Origin: CAZIWX01 sp964543125
GTDB lineage: Bacteria > Fidelibacterota > UBA8477
Direction of reading: 5' to 3'
Length of the DNA stretch: 38,256 nucleotides
Assembly (NCBI GenBank): GCA_964543125.1
Contig: CAZIWX010000015.1
Location: forward strand, 1 to 38,256
Positions 15,353-23,819 of this stretch are shown here, in pieces. Position 1 is the stretch's first letter. Every line of letters starts with the position of its first letter. Position numbers and translations under genes: made by a program. The notes under the pieces were generated by a model that saw nothing but the letters and a program-made list of their open reading frames with translations, ran no database searches and was not told where the DNA came from.

Positions 15353-16600
15353 ATGCCAAATGCCGCCCCCTCGCCCCGCAATTATTATAGGTTATTTATT
15401 TGGCAGGCCCTGCTGTTGGCGCTGGTTTCAGCCTTTTTCGAGATCAACACGGTGCTGCCGGCGCTGATAATCCGGACCGGCGGGACACCACTTCAGTTAG
15501 GAATTTTAGTGATGATCATGTTGGGTTTCCCCAGGCTGGCCCAAATTTATTCGGCGCCTAAAATCACCCGCAGGTCTATGAAAAAACCGGTGTTTTTACT
15601 GGGGTCCTTCCTCCGGGTGCTGTCCCTGCTGGGAATTGCCGGAGCCCTCCACCAGCTTACCACCGCTCCGGCAACCGGCATCCTAATCACGACGTTGTTC
15701 GCCGGCATGATCCTCTTTACAATGGGTGGCGCCCTATCAGGCGTGGCTTATATGGAAATTCTCGGTAAATCACTCCCGGAAGTTGAGCGCGGCCGATTTC
15801 TGGGAGTGCGACGTTTGTTTAACGGCGGCGGCATTTTATTGTCAGCCGGTCTGGCTTGGTTTCTAATCGCCAGCAGGGATTTTCCCCGAAATTTCGAAGT
15901 GCTCTTTAGCGTCGGTTCAGGTCTGCTGCTCCTGGCAGCGGCCGGTTTTTGGTTCATGCCCGAACACCCAACTCAGACGACTTTCTCCACAGGCAATACT
16001 GTAACTGTTTTTAAATTTATTCCCCGGGCGTTGAAAGCCGAGGCCGGGTTGCGCCGGCTGAGTGTCATCACCGTTGTGACCGGGCTGGGAGTTGCGTTTA
16101 TCCCGTTTATCATTTTTTTGGCCCAGACGCGGACGCCTTTAAGCGGCGCCAGGGTAGGCGGTTATCTCATTATATTGGTTGTGGGAATGTTGCTGGGAAA
16201 CGCAGGCTGGGTACACATCATTCGCCGGGGTGGATCGAATTGGGGTTTGGGTGGTATGGTAATTTTAGGGATTTTCCTGCCGCTCCTGGCACTGAGCGTT
16301 ACAACGCGGGAATCCGGAAATTGGTTTTTGCCCGTTTTCTTGGGCGCCGGTGTGTTTTTAGGGGCGCGTAAAATCTCCCTCGACAGCATAATCCGGAGTA
16401 TTTCCACCAGCGAAACCCGCACTTTGGTCCGGGGTATCCACACTGTATTCACTTTGTGCGTGGCGCCTATCCCGGTAGTTATAGGTCTGGCGATTATGCT
16501 TTCGGGGTACACTTTGGTTTTTATCGTGGTTAGTATCGGTATGGTCCCGGCTTTGCTGGCGATCCAAAAGCCGTACTCGCCGCGGGATCCGGTGAAATGA
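15353..16600 (+). CDS. Major facilitator superfamily-type membrane protein
   Basis: A 415-residue protein made of about 12 hydrophobic segments with short charged loops, in an MFS-like layout. The N-terminus FIWQALLLALVSAFFEINTV begins the first helix, and RTGGTPLQLGILVMIML resembles the loop and second helix of several uncharacterised MFS transporters. The motif between helices 2 and 3 is degenerate (APKITRRSMKKP), and helix 4/5 carries an EVERGRFLGVRRLFNGGG loop. It sits in the inner membrane. The substrate cannot be read. It starts 62 bases after the terminator, so it probably has its own promoter, and its stop overlaps recO (ATGA). Confidence 0.75.
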   Translation: MPNAAPSPRNYYRLFIWQALLLALVSAFFEINTVLPALIIRTGGTPLQLGILVMIMLGFPRLAQIYSAPKITRRSMKKPVFLLGSFLRVLSLLGIAGALHQLTTAPATGILITTLFAGMILFTMGGALSGVAYMEILGKSLPEVERGRFLGVRRLFNGGGILLSAGLAWFLIASRDFPRNFEVLFSVGSGLLLLAAAGFWFMPEHPTQTTFSTGNTVTVFKFIPRALKAEAGLRRLSVITVVTGLGVAFIPFIIFLAQTRTPLSGARVGGYLIILVVGMLLGNAGWVHIIRRGGSNWGLGGMVILGIFLPLLALSVTTRESGNWFLPVFLGAGVFLGARKISLDSIIRSISTSETRTLVRGIHTVFTLCVAPIPVVIGLAIMLSGYTLVFIVVSIGMVPALLAIQKPYSPRDPVK

Positions 16601-17364
16601 TTCAGAAAACGGAGGCAATTGTCCTCAAGGTGATCAACCACGGCGATTCCAGTAAGATCGCCACGCTTTATTCCCGCTCTTTTGGTAGGTTAAAGGTTAT
16701 TGCCAAGGGAGTTCGAAATCCCAAAAGCCGATTTATGGGATTATTTCAGCCCACTCACCATCTACGAATTGTATTTTATGAAAAGTCTCATTCCGAACTC
16801 CAGTTATTTTCATCCGGAGAGGTGGTTCGATCCTATTACACGTTGTTGCAGGATTTTGATCGTTTGGCCTTTGCTCAACTGGCAATGGATGTATTAGAAC
16901 GAGCGATTGTGAGTGTGGAACCCCATCCGGTGCTGTATGAACTAGCCTGCAAAACACTCGGAAATTTCGATAATGCAACGATTCAACCCATTAAAACCTA
17001 TTGGTACTTCCACCTGCGCACCCTAGGTGAGTTGGGCTTTCGCCCGGCTGTGAATAACTGCCGGATATGCAGTAAAAGCCTGGAGGGTACACCGGCTGCG
17101 TTTGATCGTCAACAAGCCATCCTCATGTGTGAGTCTTGCTCGCTCCGGCACGCCGGGGGGATAGTTTTACCGCTGGAAGCCATGAAAGTGTTACAGGTAA
17201 TCGATCGGGAAGATTGGGACACCCTAACCAACCTGACCGTGTCTCGGGGGGCCCGGCGGGCATTATGGAAATTTATTTGGCTACACGCAAAAACGCATCT
17301 CGAACCCCTGCGGCGTATAAAATCCCTGACGGTTTTGGAACAACTATATCATCAAACCGAATAA
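16597..17364 (+). CDS. recO: DNA repair protein RecO
   Basis: A 255-residue RecO, which helps RecR load RecA onto SSB-coated DNA and anneals single strands. The N-terminal OB fold (EAIVLKVINHGDSSKIATLY, FGRLKVIAKGVRNPKSRF) is clear, followed by the helical domain with a zinc site made of CRIC and CESC pairs (NNCRICSK, LMCESCSLRHAGG). Length is typical. The ATG overlaps the end of the MFS gene by 4 bases. Confidence 0.92.
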   Translation: MIQKTEAIVLKVINHGDSSKIATLYSRSFGRLKVIAKGVRNPKSRFMGLFQPTHHLRIVFYEKSHSELQLFSSGEVVRSYYTLLQDFDRLAFAQLAMDVLERAIVSVEPHPVLYELACKTLGNFDNATIQPIKTYWYFHLRTLGELGFRPAVNNCRICSKSLEGTPAAFDRQQAILMCESCSLRHAGGIVLPLEAMKVLQVIDREDWDTLTNLTVSRGARRALWKFIWLHAKTHLEPLRRIKSLTVLEQLYHQTE

Positions 17365-17452
17365 GCATTGAATTGGAATTCCCGAAAAATGTATAAAGAT
17401 TTGTCATATCTTCCGGCTTTTAAACGATAAATAAGGTTATTATAATTGACAC

Positions 17453-18373
17453 ATGCAACAATGGCAGCATCCAAATAATTCCAGCTTCAGTATCGGTCCC
17501 CGCCGCTTAACACCGGCAATAAAAAATATCATTATCGCCAATGTAGCTGTTTTCCTGCTCATGCAGATGACCGGCCGCGGCCTTGGAAAATTCATTCACC
17601 TGTTTGGCCTCAATCCGGAATTGGTTTTTACTCGCTTCATGATCTGGCAGCCGGTGACCTACATGTTTCTCCACGGCGGTTTCATGCACATTTTCCTGAA
17701 CATGCTCATGCTGTGGTTGTTTGGCACCGAATTGGAAATGCTTTGGGGTGAACGGAAGTTTTACCGCTTTTATTTTATCACCGGCATCGGATCGGGCGTG
17801 TTTTCGGTAGTCCCCTATGTCATTGGCGTATTCACTCAGGGCAGCTCGTTTTCGCCGGTAATAATCGGCGCCAGCGGCGCCATTTACGGTGTTTTGTTGG
17901 CCTTTGCACTTACCTGGCCCAACCGTACGGTATATCTCTATTTTATTATGCCGGTAAAGGTGAAACATCTCATGCTATTCATGGGTCTGATTACCTTTTT
18001 TTCCATTGGCAGCCAGGATGGTGTCAGTCACATCACCCACTTGGGAGGACTCCTTATCGCGTGGCTGTATTTGCGTTATCGTGGGAATTACCGGGGATTT
18101 GACCTGCATTTCGACTGGCGGCATTGGTTAAACAAACTGAAGCAAATTCGGTTTGTGAATGACAAACAGACCCGGTCCAAGGTGCAACGGAACCGCAAGC
18201 AGCAAAATGGAGATGAGTGGAAGCGGGTGGATCATTATCCCGACGATGACCGGGTGGAGTTGGACCGGCTCCTGGATAAAATTAACCGAATCGGATATGA
18301 GCATCTCACCGAATCGGAAAAGAAACGGCTATACGAGCTATCACAAAATATTGCCCGCCAGCAGCCCAATTAA
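17453..18373 (+). CDS. Rhomboid-family intramembrane serine protease
   Basis: A 306-residue membrane protein with six or so helices. The catalytic dyad is visible as S141 in IGASGAIYG and H196 in HITHLGG, and the HGGFMHIFLNM loop supplies the oxyanion-side His and Asn of the family. Rhomboids cut transmembrane segments of other proteins within the membrane. After the last helix comes a hydrophilic tail of about 100 residues that is basic then acidic (KQTRSKVQRNRKQQNGDEW ... DRLLDKINRIGYEHLTESEK). Its end resembles the short C-terminal region with a DRLLDKI...LTEEE-like pattern seen in many FCB rhomboids. The gene stands alone between recO and the regulatory trio. Confidence 0.93.
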   Translation: MQQWQHPNNSSFSIGPRRLTPAIKNIIIANVAVFLLMQMTGRGLGKFIHLFGLNPELVFTRFMIWQPVTYMFLHGGFMHIFLNMLMLWLFGTELEMLWGERKFYRFYFITGIGSGVFSVVPYVIGVFTQGSSFSPVIIGASGAIYGVLLAFALTWPNRTVYLYFIMPVKVKHLMLFMGLITFFSIGSQDGVSHITHLGGLLIAWLYLRYRGNYRGFDLHFDWRHWLNKLKQIRFVNDKQTRSKVQRNRKQQNGDEWKRVDHYPDDDRVELDRLLDKINRIGYEHLTESEKKRLYELSQNIARQQPN

Positions 18374-18464
18374 AAAGGCGTTATTTCAGTCCGGGCTGGA
18401 CGAGGTGAGGTTTAACACGGAACAAGGTGGCGGCGCCCTGATTAAATGATGAATCGATTGCCCA

Positions 18465-18896
18465 ATGTCTGACCCCTCAACCATTCAAAGCACTCAGCGT
18501 GAAATCTATTTTTCCGATCATTTTGAGGAAGATGTGCGCCACTGTTTCAGTTCAATTCTGGCGGAAACCAGGATGAACCGGAATGATAACCGGGAGTTGA
18601 TGTTTGCATTACAGGAAGTTGCATTAAATGCCTGGGAGCACAGTAAATCCCGTGATAATAAGATTACCCTGAATTTCACGCTTAGCAATAATGAGATACG
18701 GGTCGCGGTGCGGGATCGGGGCCGCGGATTGAAAAACCAAAAGCCGAAAGAAAATACCAGTCCATATCGCGGGAGCGGCCTGAAGATTGTTCGGGCTTTA
18801 AGTGATAAATTGATAATAAAAGAGCAAAACCCGGGACTTACCGTCCTGATAACCAAGAAACTTAGGGGGCCTAAAATTGGTGGATTTTCCTTATAG
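18465..18896 (+). CDS. RsbW-like ATP-binding protein (anti-sigma factor kinase type)
   Basis: A 143-residue GHKL (HATPase_c_2) protein. The N box is ELMFALQEVALNAWEHS, the G1 box VRDRGRGL and the G2 box YRGSGLKIVRALSDKL. This is the fold of RsbW/SpoIIAB anti-sigma kinases, which bind a sigma factor or an output protein and phosphorylate a STAS partner. The next gene overlaps its end by 20 bases and encodes such a STAS protein, so the two probably form a partner-switching pair. The third gene encodes a transcription-factor-like protein that could be the output. The actual target is inference. Confidence 0.87.
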   Translation: MSDPSTIQSTQREIYFSDHFEEDVRHCFSSILAETRMNRNDNRELMFALQEVALNAWEHSKSRDNKITLNFTLSNNEIRVAVRDRGRGLKNQKPKENTSPYRGSGLKIVRALSDKLIIKEQNPGLTVLITKKLRGPKIGGFSL

Positions 18897-19218
18897 CCTG
18901 GTAAAACTGGAACACACGGTCATACTGCGAATCTCCGGATATCTCAACCGTCTGGGGGTTAAACAACTGCGCGACGTATTGCTTGAAAATTATGCCGAAC
19001 CGTCCATCCCGGTGATCATTAATTTTTCCAATGGTGAGCCCAGCAGTCTGCTGGTGGCCATATTCTTCGAAATCCTGGATCTTTGTGGAAAAGATCCGCA
19101 CAAGATTTCATTCTGCAATGTAGATCAGCCAACCCGTAATGCTTTGGGGGCCACCGGGATTTTAGCTTTTTGCCAAATCTATGCTTCCGAAAACGAGGCC
19201 CGGGAGATGTTAAAATGA
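18877..19218 (+). CDS. STAS-domain (anti-anti-sigma-like) protein
   Basis: A 113-residue STAS fold: strand VKLEHTVILRISGYLNRLGV, then IPVIINFSNGEPSSLLVAIF, then KISFCNVDQPTRNALGATGI. The loop that normally reads D-S-S-G, with the phosphorylated serine, is EPSSLL here, so a serine pair is kept without the Asp and Gly. Whether the neighbouring kinase phosphorylates it is open. The start is TTG at 18877 or the in-frame GTG at 18880; the G-rich run at 18865-18869 is well placed for either. It overlaps the kinase gene by 20 bases and the next gene by 4 (ATGA), so all three are translationally linked. Confidence 0.75.
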   Translation: MVDFPYSLVKLEHTVILRISGYLNRLGVKQLRDVLLENYAEPSIPVIINFSNGEPSSLLVAIFFEILDLCGKDPHKISFCNVDQPTRNALGATGILAFCQIYASENEAREMLK

Positions 19219-20639
19219 GTATTGACCCCCGTGTCATACTGGTTTATCGCAGCCTGGAGGAATTGTCCGACCTGGAGCTGAAAGCCAACTCTTACTCGGA
19301 GGCTTTCGAGACGATTTTGCAGGTGTTTTTAGGCGTGTTGGGCGTGAATCAGGGCGGACTTTTAGTGCGCCAGTTTCAAAATCCGCGAATGTGCGAAGTT
19401 GTGTATAAGCGTGGCCTAAACCTACCGGCGGAATTGAAAATTCCCGCTAATGGTCTGAATGCTAAAATCGAGGAAAGACTACACCAGGTGGGCGTCGGTT
19501 TTGTTCAGGCCCTTCATTTCCGGGGTCAACCGGTCGGGGTTGTTTTGTTAGGCGAAAAGATGAGTGGAGAATCCTACACCCTGGAAGACCGCCAGTTGAT
19601 CCAACCGGTTGCTAATCTGGTGGGGATGGTTTTGGCAAATTTCCTTGAATATTATGCCAGTCTTTCCGAAAGTGAGAGCTTAAAGGTTGAAAATCGTCAT
19701 TTACGTACTTTGTTGGAAACCCGCTTTTCCATAAAGGATGTGGTTGGCATTTCCCAAAAATTCCAGAAAATAATCCGCAAGGCTGAAGTTTTTTCACGGG
19801 AAAAATATCCCTGTCTGTTAGTCGGAGAATATGGCACCGGCAAAGAATTTTTAGCCCGCTTTATCCACCAAAGCGGCAATCGGTCGGCGGGAGCGGTCTT
19901 TGTTTACGACCATGATACAATTCCCTCCAACCTAATGCTGCGGCATGCACCCGGTGAGCTTATGGCGGCCGAGAAGGAGCGCTTGGCACGGATGCGGGGG
20001 GGTACGATTGTTTTATTGGGAATCGAAAACTTTGATGCCGGGCAGCAAGAAATCCTGGTCCGATTCTCAGACCCTGAAGAGGTGGCGCATCTCGCGGAAC
20101 TCCTGGATGTACGCCTTATTTTGACTTCGCACTGGCCCCTGCCAAAGCTGATCTCCACGAACCGGCTGAACCGAAAATTATACGACCTGGTGAAGGATCA
20201 TACGGTTGAACTGGTCCCCCTGGCGGAACGCCGGGAGGATATTCCTATATTGGCGCATTCAGCCCTGGAAACCCTGGCGGTCGAGTACCAACGCCCTGAC
20301 CTGACCTTTTCACCGGCCGCTCTGAGATACCTGGTTGGCCGGGATTATTCCCGGAATATCCGGGAGTTGGAGCAACTCATTGAGCAGTCCGTGGTCAGCC
20401 TGCCGCTGGGACAAAGCACCATTACCCTGGATACCTTGCAGGGGCCGGATTTTACAAAAGAACAGGCCCGGATTCCCACTCCGATTACTTTCAACGACTT
20501 GGAAGAGATCAAGGGACAGATGGTTCATCGCGCGTTAAAGCTAAACAATTGGAAAAAAATTGCCGCCGCGGAGGTCTTGGGCGTTACGCGGCAAACTGTT
20601 GATCATCTTGTAAAACGGTATGGTATCTTCCAGCCCTGA
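19215..20639 (+). CDS. Degenerate enhancer-binding-protein-like regulator (GAF-AAA-Fis HTH)
   Basis: A 474-residue protein with the plan of a sigma-54 activator: an N-terminal GAF-like sensor (about 20-150), an AAA+ domain (about 180-400) and a Fis-type helix-turn-helix at the end (NWKKIAAAEVLGVTRQTVDH). The ATPase is damaged. A P-loop-like GEYGTGKE is kept at 204-211, but the GAFTGA loop that contacts sigma-54 is absent. The Walker B DE is replaced by LG in GGTIVLLGIENF (262-273), and the arginine-finger region reads LNRKLYDLVKDH. It probably binds DNA and senses a signal without remodelling sigma-54. ATG at 19215 is preferred, overlapping the STAS stop, over an upstream in-frame ATG at 19170. 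Confidence 0.85.
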   Translation: MSIDPRVILVYRSLEELSDLELKANSYSEAFETILQVFLGVLGVNQGGLLVRQFQNPRMCEVVYKRGLNLPAELKIPANGLNAKIEERLHQVGVGFVQALHFRGQPVGVVLLGEKMSGESYTLEDRQLIQPVANLVGMVLANFLEYYASLSESESLKVENRHLRTLLETRFSIKDVVGISQKFQKIIRKAEVFSREKYPCLLVGEYGTGKEFLARFIHQSGNRSAGAVFVYDHDTIPSNLMLRHAPGELMAAEKERLARMRGGTIVLLGIENFDAGQQEILVRFSDPEEVAHLAELLDVRLILTSHWPLPKLISTNRLNRKLYDLVKDHTVELVPLAERREDIPILAHSALETLAVEYQRPDLTFSPAALRYLVGRDYSRNIRELEQLIEQSVVSLPLGQSTITLDTLQGPDFTKEQARIPTPITFNDLEEIKGQMVHRALKLNNWKKIAAAEVLGVTRQTVDHLVKRYGIFQP

Positions 20640-20655
20640 AATTCGAGCGGATAGC

Positions 20656-21168
20656 ATGCTGAAAATATTACTTACTTTTTTCACTGTCACATTCTGGCGG
20701 CAAACCCTTAATCGCTTTCGCTACTATCTGCATGAAAATGTGCTGGCGATTCGTAAACTGGGGCGCCGTGGTAAACAGACCTCCATCTCTCCCACCGCCA
20801 GCTTGGGATATCCTCAAAACATCTTTCTGGGTGACCGCGTCATGGTCAATCATTATGTCTGTCTTTTCGCCGGACCGGAAACAACGATCCGGGTCGGTAA
20901 TGGTACTTTTTTCGGACCCGGTGCCTTTGTCTCGGCCGATAGCTTTAGCCCCGGGATTGAAGCAACGAATACCCACCATGGACACCCGGCGGATGTTACA
21001 ATTGGCCGGGATGTCCGTATAGGCGCTCACGCAACCATTTTACCGGGTGTGATCATTGGCGATGGCGTGGGAATTGGCGCCGGGGCCGTGGTTACTGAAA
21101 ATGTCCCTGCCGGCACGCTGGTTGCCGGAAATCCGGCTCATATTCTGAAACGCCCCGCCCCGGGTTAA
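20656..21168 (+). CDS. Hexapeptide-repeat (left-handed beta helix) acyltransferase
   Basis: A 170-residue protein of the WcaF/NodL/LpxA type, which transfers an acetyl or acyl group to sugars. The hexapeptide pattern is visible from ISPTASLGYPQNIFLGDRVM through VTIGRDVRIGAHATI to VIIGDGVGIGAGAVV, with the usual ending VPAGTLVAGNPAHILKR. The catalytic-type His may lie in THHGHPADV. The first 40 residues are a helical, basic extension. I prefer ATG at 20656; an in-frame ATG at 20620 would overlap the previous gene. The acceptor sugar is unknown. It leads a possible operon with the deacetylase-like and LarA-like genes. Confidence 0.85.
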   Translation: MLKILLTFFTVTFWRQTLNRFRYYLHENVLAIRKLGRRGKQTSISPTASLGYPQNIFLGDRVMVNHYVCLFAGPETTIRVGNGTFFGPGAFVSADSFSPGIEATNTHHGHPADVTIGRDVRIGAHATILPGVIIGDGVGIGAGAVVTENVPAGTLVAGNPAHILKRPAPG

Positions 21169-21204
21169 ATAAATTTTTGCTCACCACCGGCCGTTACCCC
21201 ATAA

Positions 21205-22518
21205 ATGAATCCAACGCACCTATCCAATGTCAGCTTGCGGCGCTGGCCGTATCCGTATCGGACCGCCTTTTCTATTTGCAGCGACATTGATGCCTGTACC
21301 TGGAACGATTTTTTAACGATTCACGAATTTCTGAACACCGGGAACGAAACCGCCTGGGGGCGGGGTTTGAATTTGGAAATCGGGGATTCGTTCTGGTTCT
21401 TCGATCAACCCCATACACCCGATACGGCGTTTAGCGTATTTCAAGCCGATCATAAAACGCCCTCAAAATATTCCGAGCCTATTCGTGCTTTAATTCGCGC
21501 CGGTTGGCTGGATGTGCTGCACAGCTACGGTAATTTTAGCTATCACGGCGGATTCCGGCGGGAATTGGCCGAGCGGGCGGTTGAGTGGTTGTCGCATTCC
21601 GGGCTTACGATTAAAACCTGGGTGAATCATGGCGATGATTGGAACCGGCAAAAATTGGGACGCCGGGCGGGCGGAGGCGATCTCCCGGCTGATCCGGCGT
21701 ACCATGCTGATTTGATCCGGCGGGCGGGCGTCCGTTTTGTCTGGGAATCAGAATCATTTGTAACACCCGTGGCCGGCCAAAGCCGGCCGGTTGGGTTTAC
21801 CGAAGCCTGGTGGGGTGCGGCGGGTTTACTCACCACCGGCGAACGAATAAAATCCGTGGGCAAGATATTAAATGGTTATTTAAAACGCTTTGCATGGTCT
21901 CCGGTGCTAAATGAACAGGTTCCACCGCACCGGAATGATTTGCTCCAACGAGTCAGCTATGCCGACGGTGCTGAATTTTACCGGTTTTTACGCTATGGCC
22001 ACGGCCGCTGGGACTGGATGGAAGATATCCCCCGCTTTATCAACCCGAACGTCCTGGATGATCTGGTCATTTCCGGAGGTGTGTCTATTTTGTACACCCA
22101 CCTTGGCGACCGGCGTAATCGATCGGAACCGGCCCTGTCGGGGCCAACCATCAATGCTTTGCGCTTGTTAGCGGAATATGCCCGTCAAAGACAAACCGTG
22201 TGGGTGGCAACCACAACCCGGTTGCTGGAATATCAAGCCGTACTGGAATCGCTGGCGTGGAAAGTGTACCGGGAAGGGAAGCAGATTGTCATCGAAATTT
22301 CAGGCGTTAACAACCCAATCCTGGCCACCGGCCTTGGCATCGATTGGCTGGCAGGCATCACTTTTTACACTGCTAATCCTGAAAAGACCCTCCTTCGCTA
22401 TAAAGGCCGGGAAGTACAAACCACGATAAACCCACCGGACCTGACGGGCCGGGGTTCGATTTCAATTCCACGCCGACCCCTGCCGCCTTTCCCGGTGGAG
22501 GATTTAAAAAAAATCTAG
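21205..22518 (+). CDS. Polysaccharide-deacetylase-like protein of unknown function
   Basis: A 437-residue cytoplasmic protein without a signal peptide. The first 200 residues resemble the NodB/polysaccharide deacetylase barrel: an acidic pair in SICSDIDACTW (D27, D29), histidines at 106 and 114 in VLHSYGNFSYHGG, and TWVNHGDDWNRQ as a later motif. These positions could form a metal site. The C-terminal part (YRFLRYGHGRWDWMEDIP, SILYTHLGDRRNR, then a beta-rich end) also fits a glycan-active barrel followed by a small sandwich. I cannot name a precise family. It sits 36 bases after the acyltransferase and 10 before the LarA-like gene, suggesting envelope or glycan metabolism. Confidence 0.6.
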   Translation: MNPTHLSNVSLRRWPYPYRTAFSICSDIDACTWNDFLTIHEFLNTGNETAWGRGLNLEIGDSFWFFDQPHTPDTAFSVFQADHKTPSKYSEPIRALIRAGWLDVLHSYGNFSYHGGFRRELAERAVEWLSHSGLTIKTWVNHGDDWNRQKLGRRAGGGDLPADPAYHADLIRRAGVRFVWESESFVTPVAGQSRPVGFTEAWWGAAGLLTTGERIKSVGKILNGYLKRFAWSPVLNEQVPPHRNDLLQRVSYADGAEFYRFLRYGHGRWDWMEDIPRFINPNVLDDLVISGGVSILYTHLGDRRNRSEPALSGPTINALRLLAEYARQRQTVWVATTTRLLEYQAVLESLAWKVYREGKQIVIEISGVNNPILATGLGIDWLAGITFYTANPEKTLLRYKGREVQTTINPPDLTGRGSISIPRRPLPPFPVEDLKKI

Positions 22519-22528
22519 ACTTGTCACT

Positions 22529-23806
22529 ATGGCTCAAATTCCCATAAAGTATGGTCGTGTAACCCTGAGGCTGGATATCCCGGATCAGAATCTGCAACAC
22601 CAGACTCAGTTGGGAAATCACGCCCGAACGCCTGTGAATTCCCGGTTGCTCAACCAGGCCTTGACGCAACTCGACCCCCAGCTTGTTCGCGGCCGGCATG
22701 TAATGGTGTTGTGTGACGACTATACGCGTCCAACCCCCCGGGCAACAGTTTTTCACGCACTTTTCCCCAAGTTATCCACCGCCCGCAAGGTCGATTTTTT
22801 GATTACAACCGGAACCCATAAAACAGAGGTTCCCGGAAACACCGAAATTTTTAAGCTTGCCCGCCGGGAAGCGGAAAAAGCGGGTATTCCCGGATTCGAA
22901 ATGTCTATCCACGATGTTCGAACGGCTGATTTTGTTGACGCCGGAATCACCAGCCGCGGTACCCATGTGAGTTTTAATCGACAATTAACGAAACCGGATG
23001 TATTCATTGTCATTTCCGATTGTAAGCCCCACTATTTTGCCGGTTATTCCAACCCGCTCAAGCATTTCCTGCCCGGCTGCTGCGCTTTCCACACGGTGGA
23101 ACAGAATCACGGCATGGCTTTGGATAAGAACGCCGCTTTTGGCCGCCACCCGCTGCACCCCAATCCGGATCGAAGAGAAAACCCCCTGGCGCAGGATCAA
23201 CTGGAAGGTTTAAGACTAATCGCGGGTGAACGGCCGGTTTATGCTATGCATCTGATTACGCTTAACGGACAAATACTGGACGCTGAGTTTGGCGAAATAT
23301 TTACTACCCTCCCTAAATTCTTACCCCGGGTTGATGAGTATTTCAGCCAAACGGTGGCGCCGGCCGATATTGCCATCGTTTCGCCCGGCGGTTTTCCCGA
23401 TGATGAAAGTCTTTACACGGCGCAACGCGCACTGGAGCTGACCGCGGCCGGAGTGAAAACCGGTGGCCGGGTTTTATTTTTAGCCGCCTGTGAAAATGGT
23501 ATCGGAACGGTAACATCAAGGAAGAATTTTTACCAGCCCCTGACCCGGCCGCTGGAGACTGTTTTAAAAACGATAGAAGATGCTTATGTGCTTTATGCCC
23601 ACAAAGCCTACAAATTTGCGGTGATGATCCAGGACCTCTCGGTACTGGCGGTGAAAAGTGAGTTGGATGATAACGAAATATCCGCTATCCACATGACCCC
23701 CGTGCATAATATCCAAAAAATACTGGATCAATGGCTTGCCCGTGATCCTGATGCTACCATTAATGTGTTTCACCAGGCCAATAAGCTGGCGGTATACGCG
23801 AAATAA
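22529..23806 (+). CDS. LarA-like (DUF2088) nickel-pincer-type racemase family protein
   Basis: A 425-residue protein of the LarA lactate racemase superfamily. LarA itself interconverts D- and L-lactate using a nickel-pincer nucleotide; many relatives act on other 2-hydroxy acids. Recognisable parts are CDDYTRPTPRATVF, the TTGTHK segment with its catalytic-type His, CKPHYFAGYSNPLKHFLPG with the Lys that anchors the cofactor, and SPGGFPDDESLYTAQRALE in the C-terminal domain. The cofactor makers LarB, LarC and LarE are not in this window, so they would have to be encoded elsewhere. It is the third gene of the trio with the acyltransferase and deacetylase-like protein. The substrate is not inferable. 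Confidence 0.83.
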   Translation: MAQIPIKYGRVTLRLDIPDQNLQHQTQLGNHARTPVNSRLLNQALTQLDPQLVRGRHVMVLCDDYTRPTPRATVFHALFPKLSTARKVDFLITTGTHKTEVPGNTEIFKLARREAEKAGIPGFEMSIHDVRTADFVDAGITSRGTHVSFNRQLTKPDVFIVISDCKPHYFAGYSNPLKHFLPGCCAFHTVEQNHGMALDKNAAFGRHPLHPNPDRRENPLAQDQLEGLRLIAGERPVYAMHLITLNGQILDAEFGEIFTTLPKFLPRVDEYFSQTVAPADIAIVSPGGFPDDESLYTAQRALELTAAGVKTGGRVLFLAACENGIGTVTSRKNFYQPLTRPLETVLKTIEDAYVLYAHKAYKFAVMIQDLSVLAVKSELDDNEISAIHMTPVHNIQKILDQWLARDPDATINVFHQANKLAVYAK

Positions 23807-23819
23807 GGTTTTACCGGCA

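Noticed and set aside
17401..17446. TATAAT at 17441 as rhomboid promoter
   Set aside because: It lies only 6 bases before the ATG at 17453 and has no -35 at a proper distance; a leaderless start is possible but unsupported.
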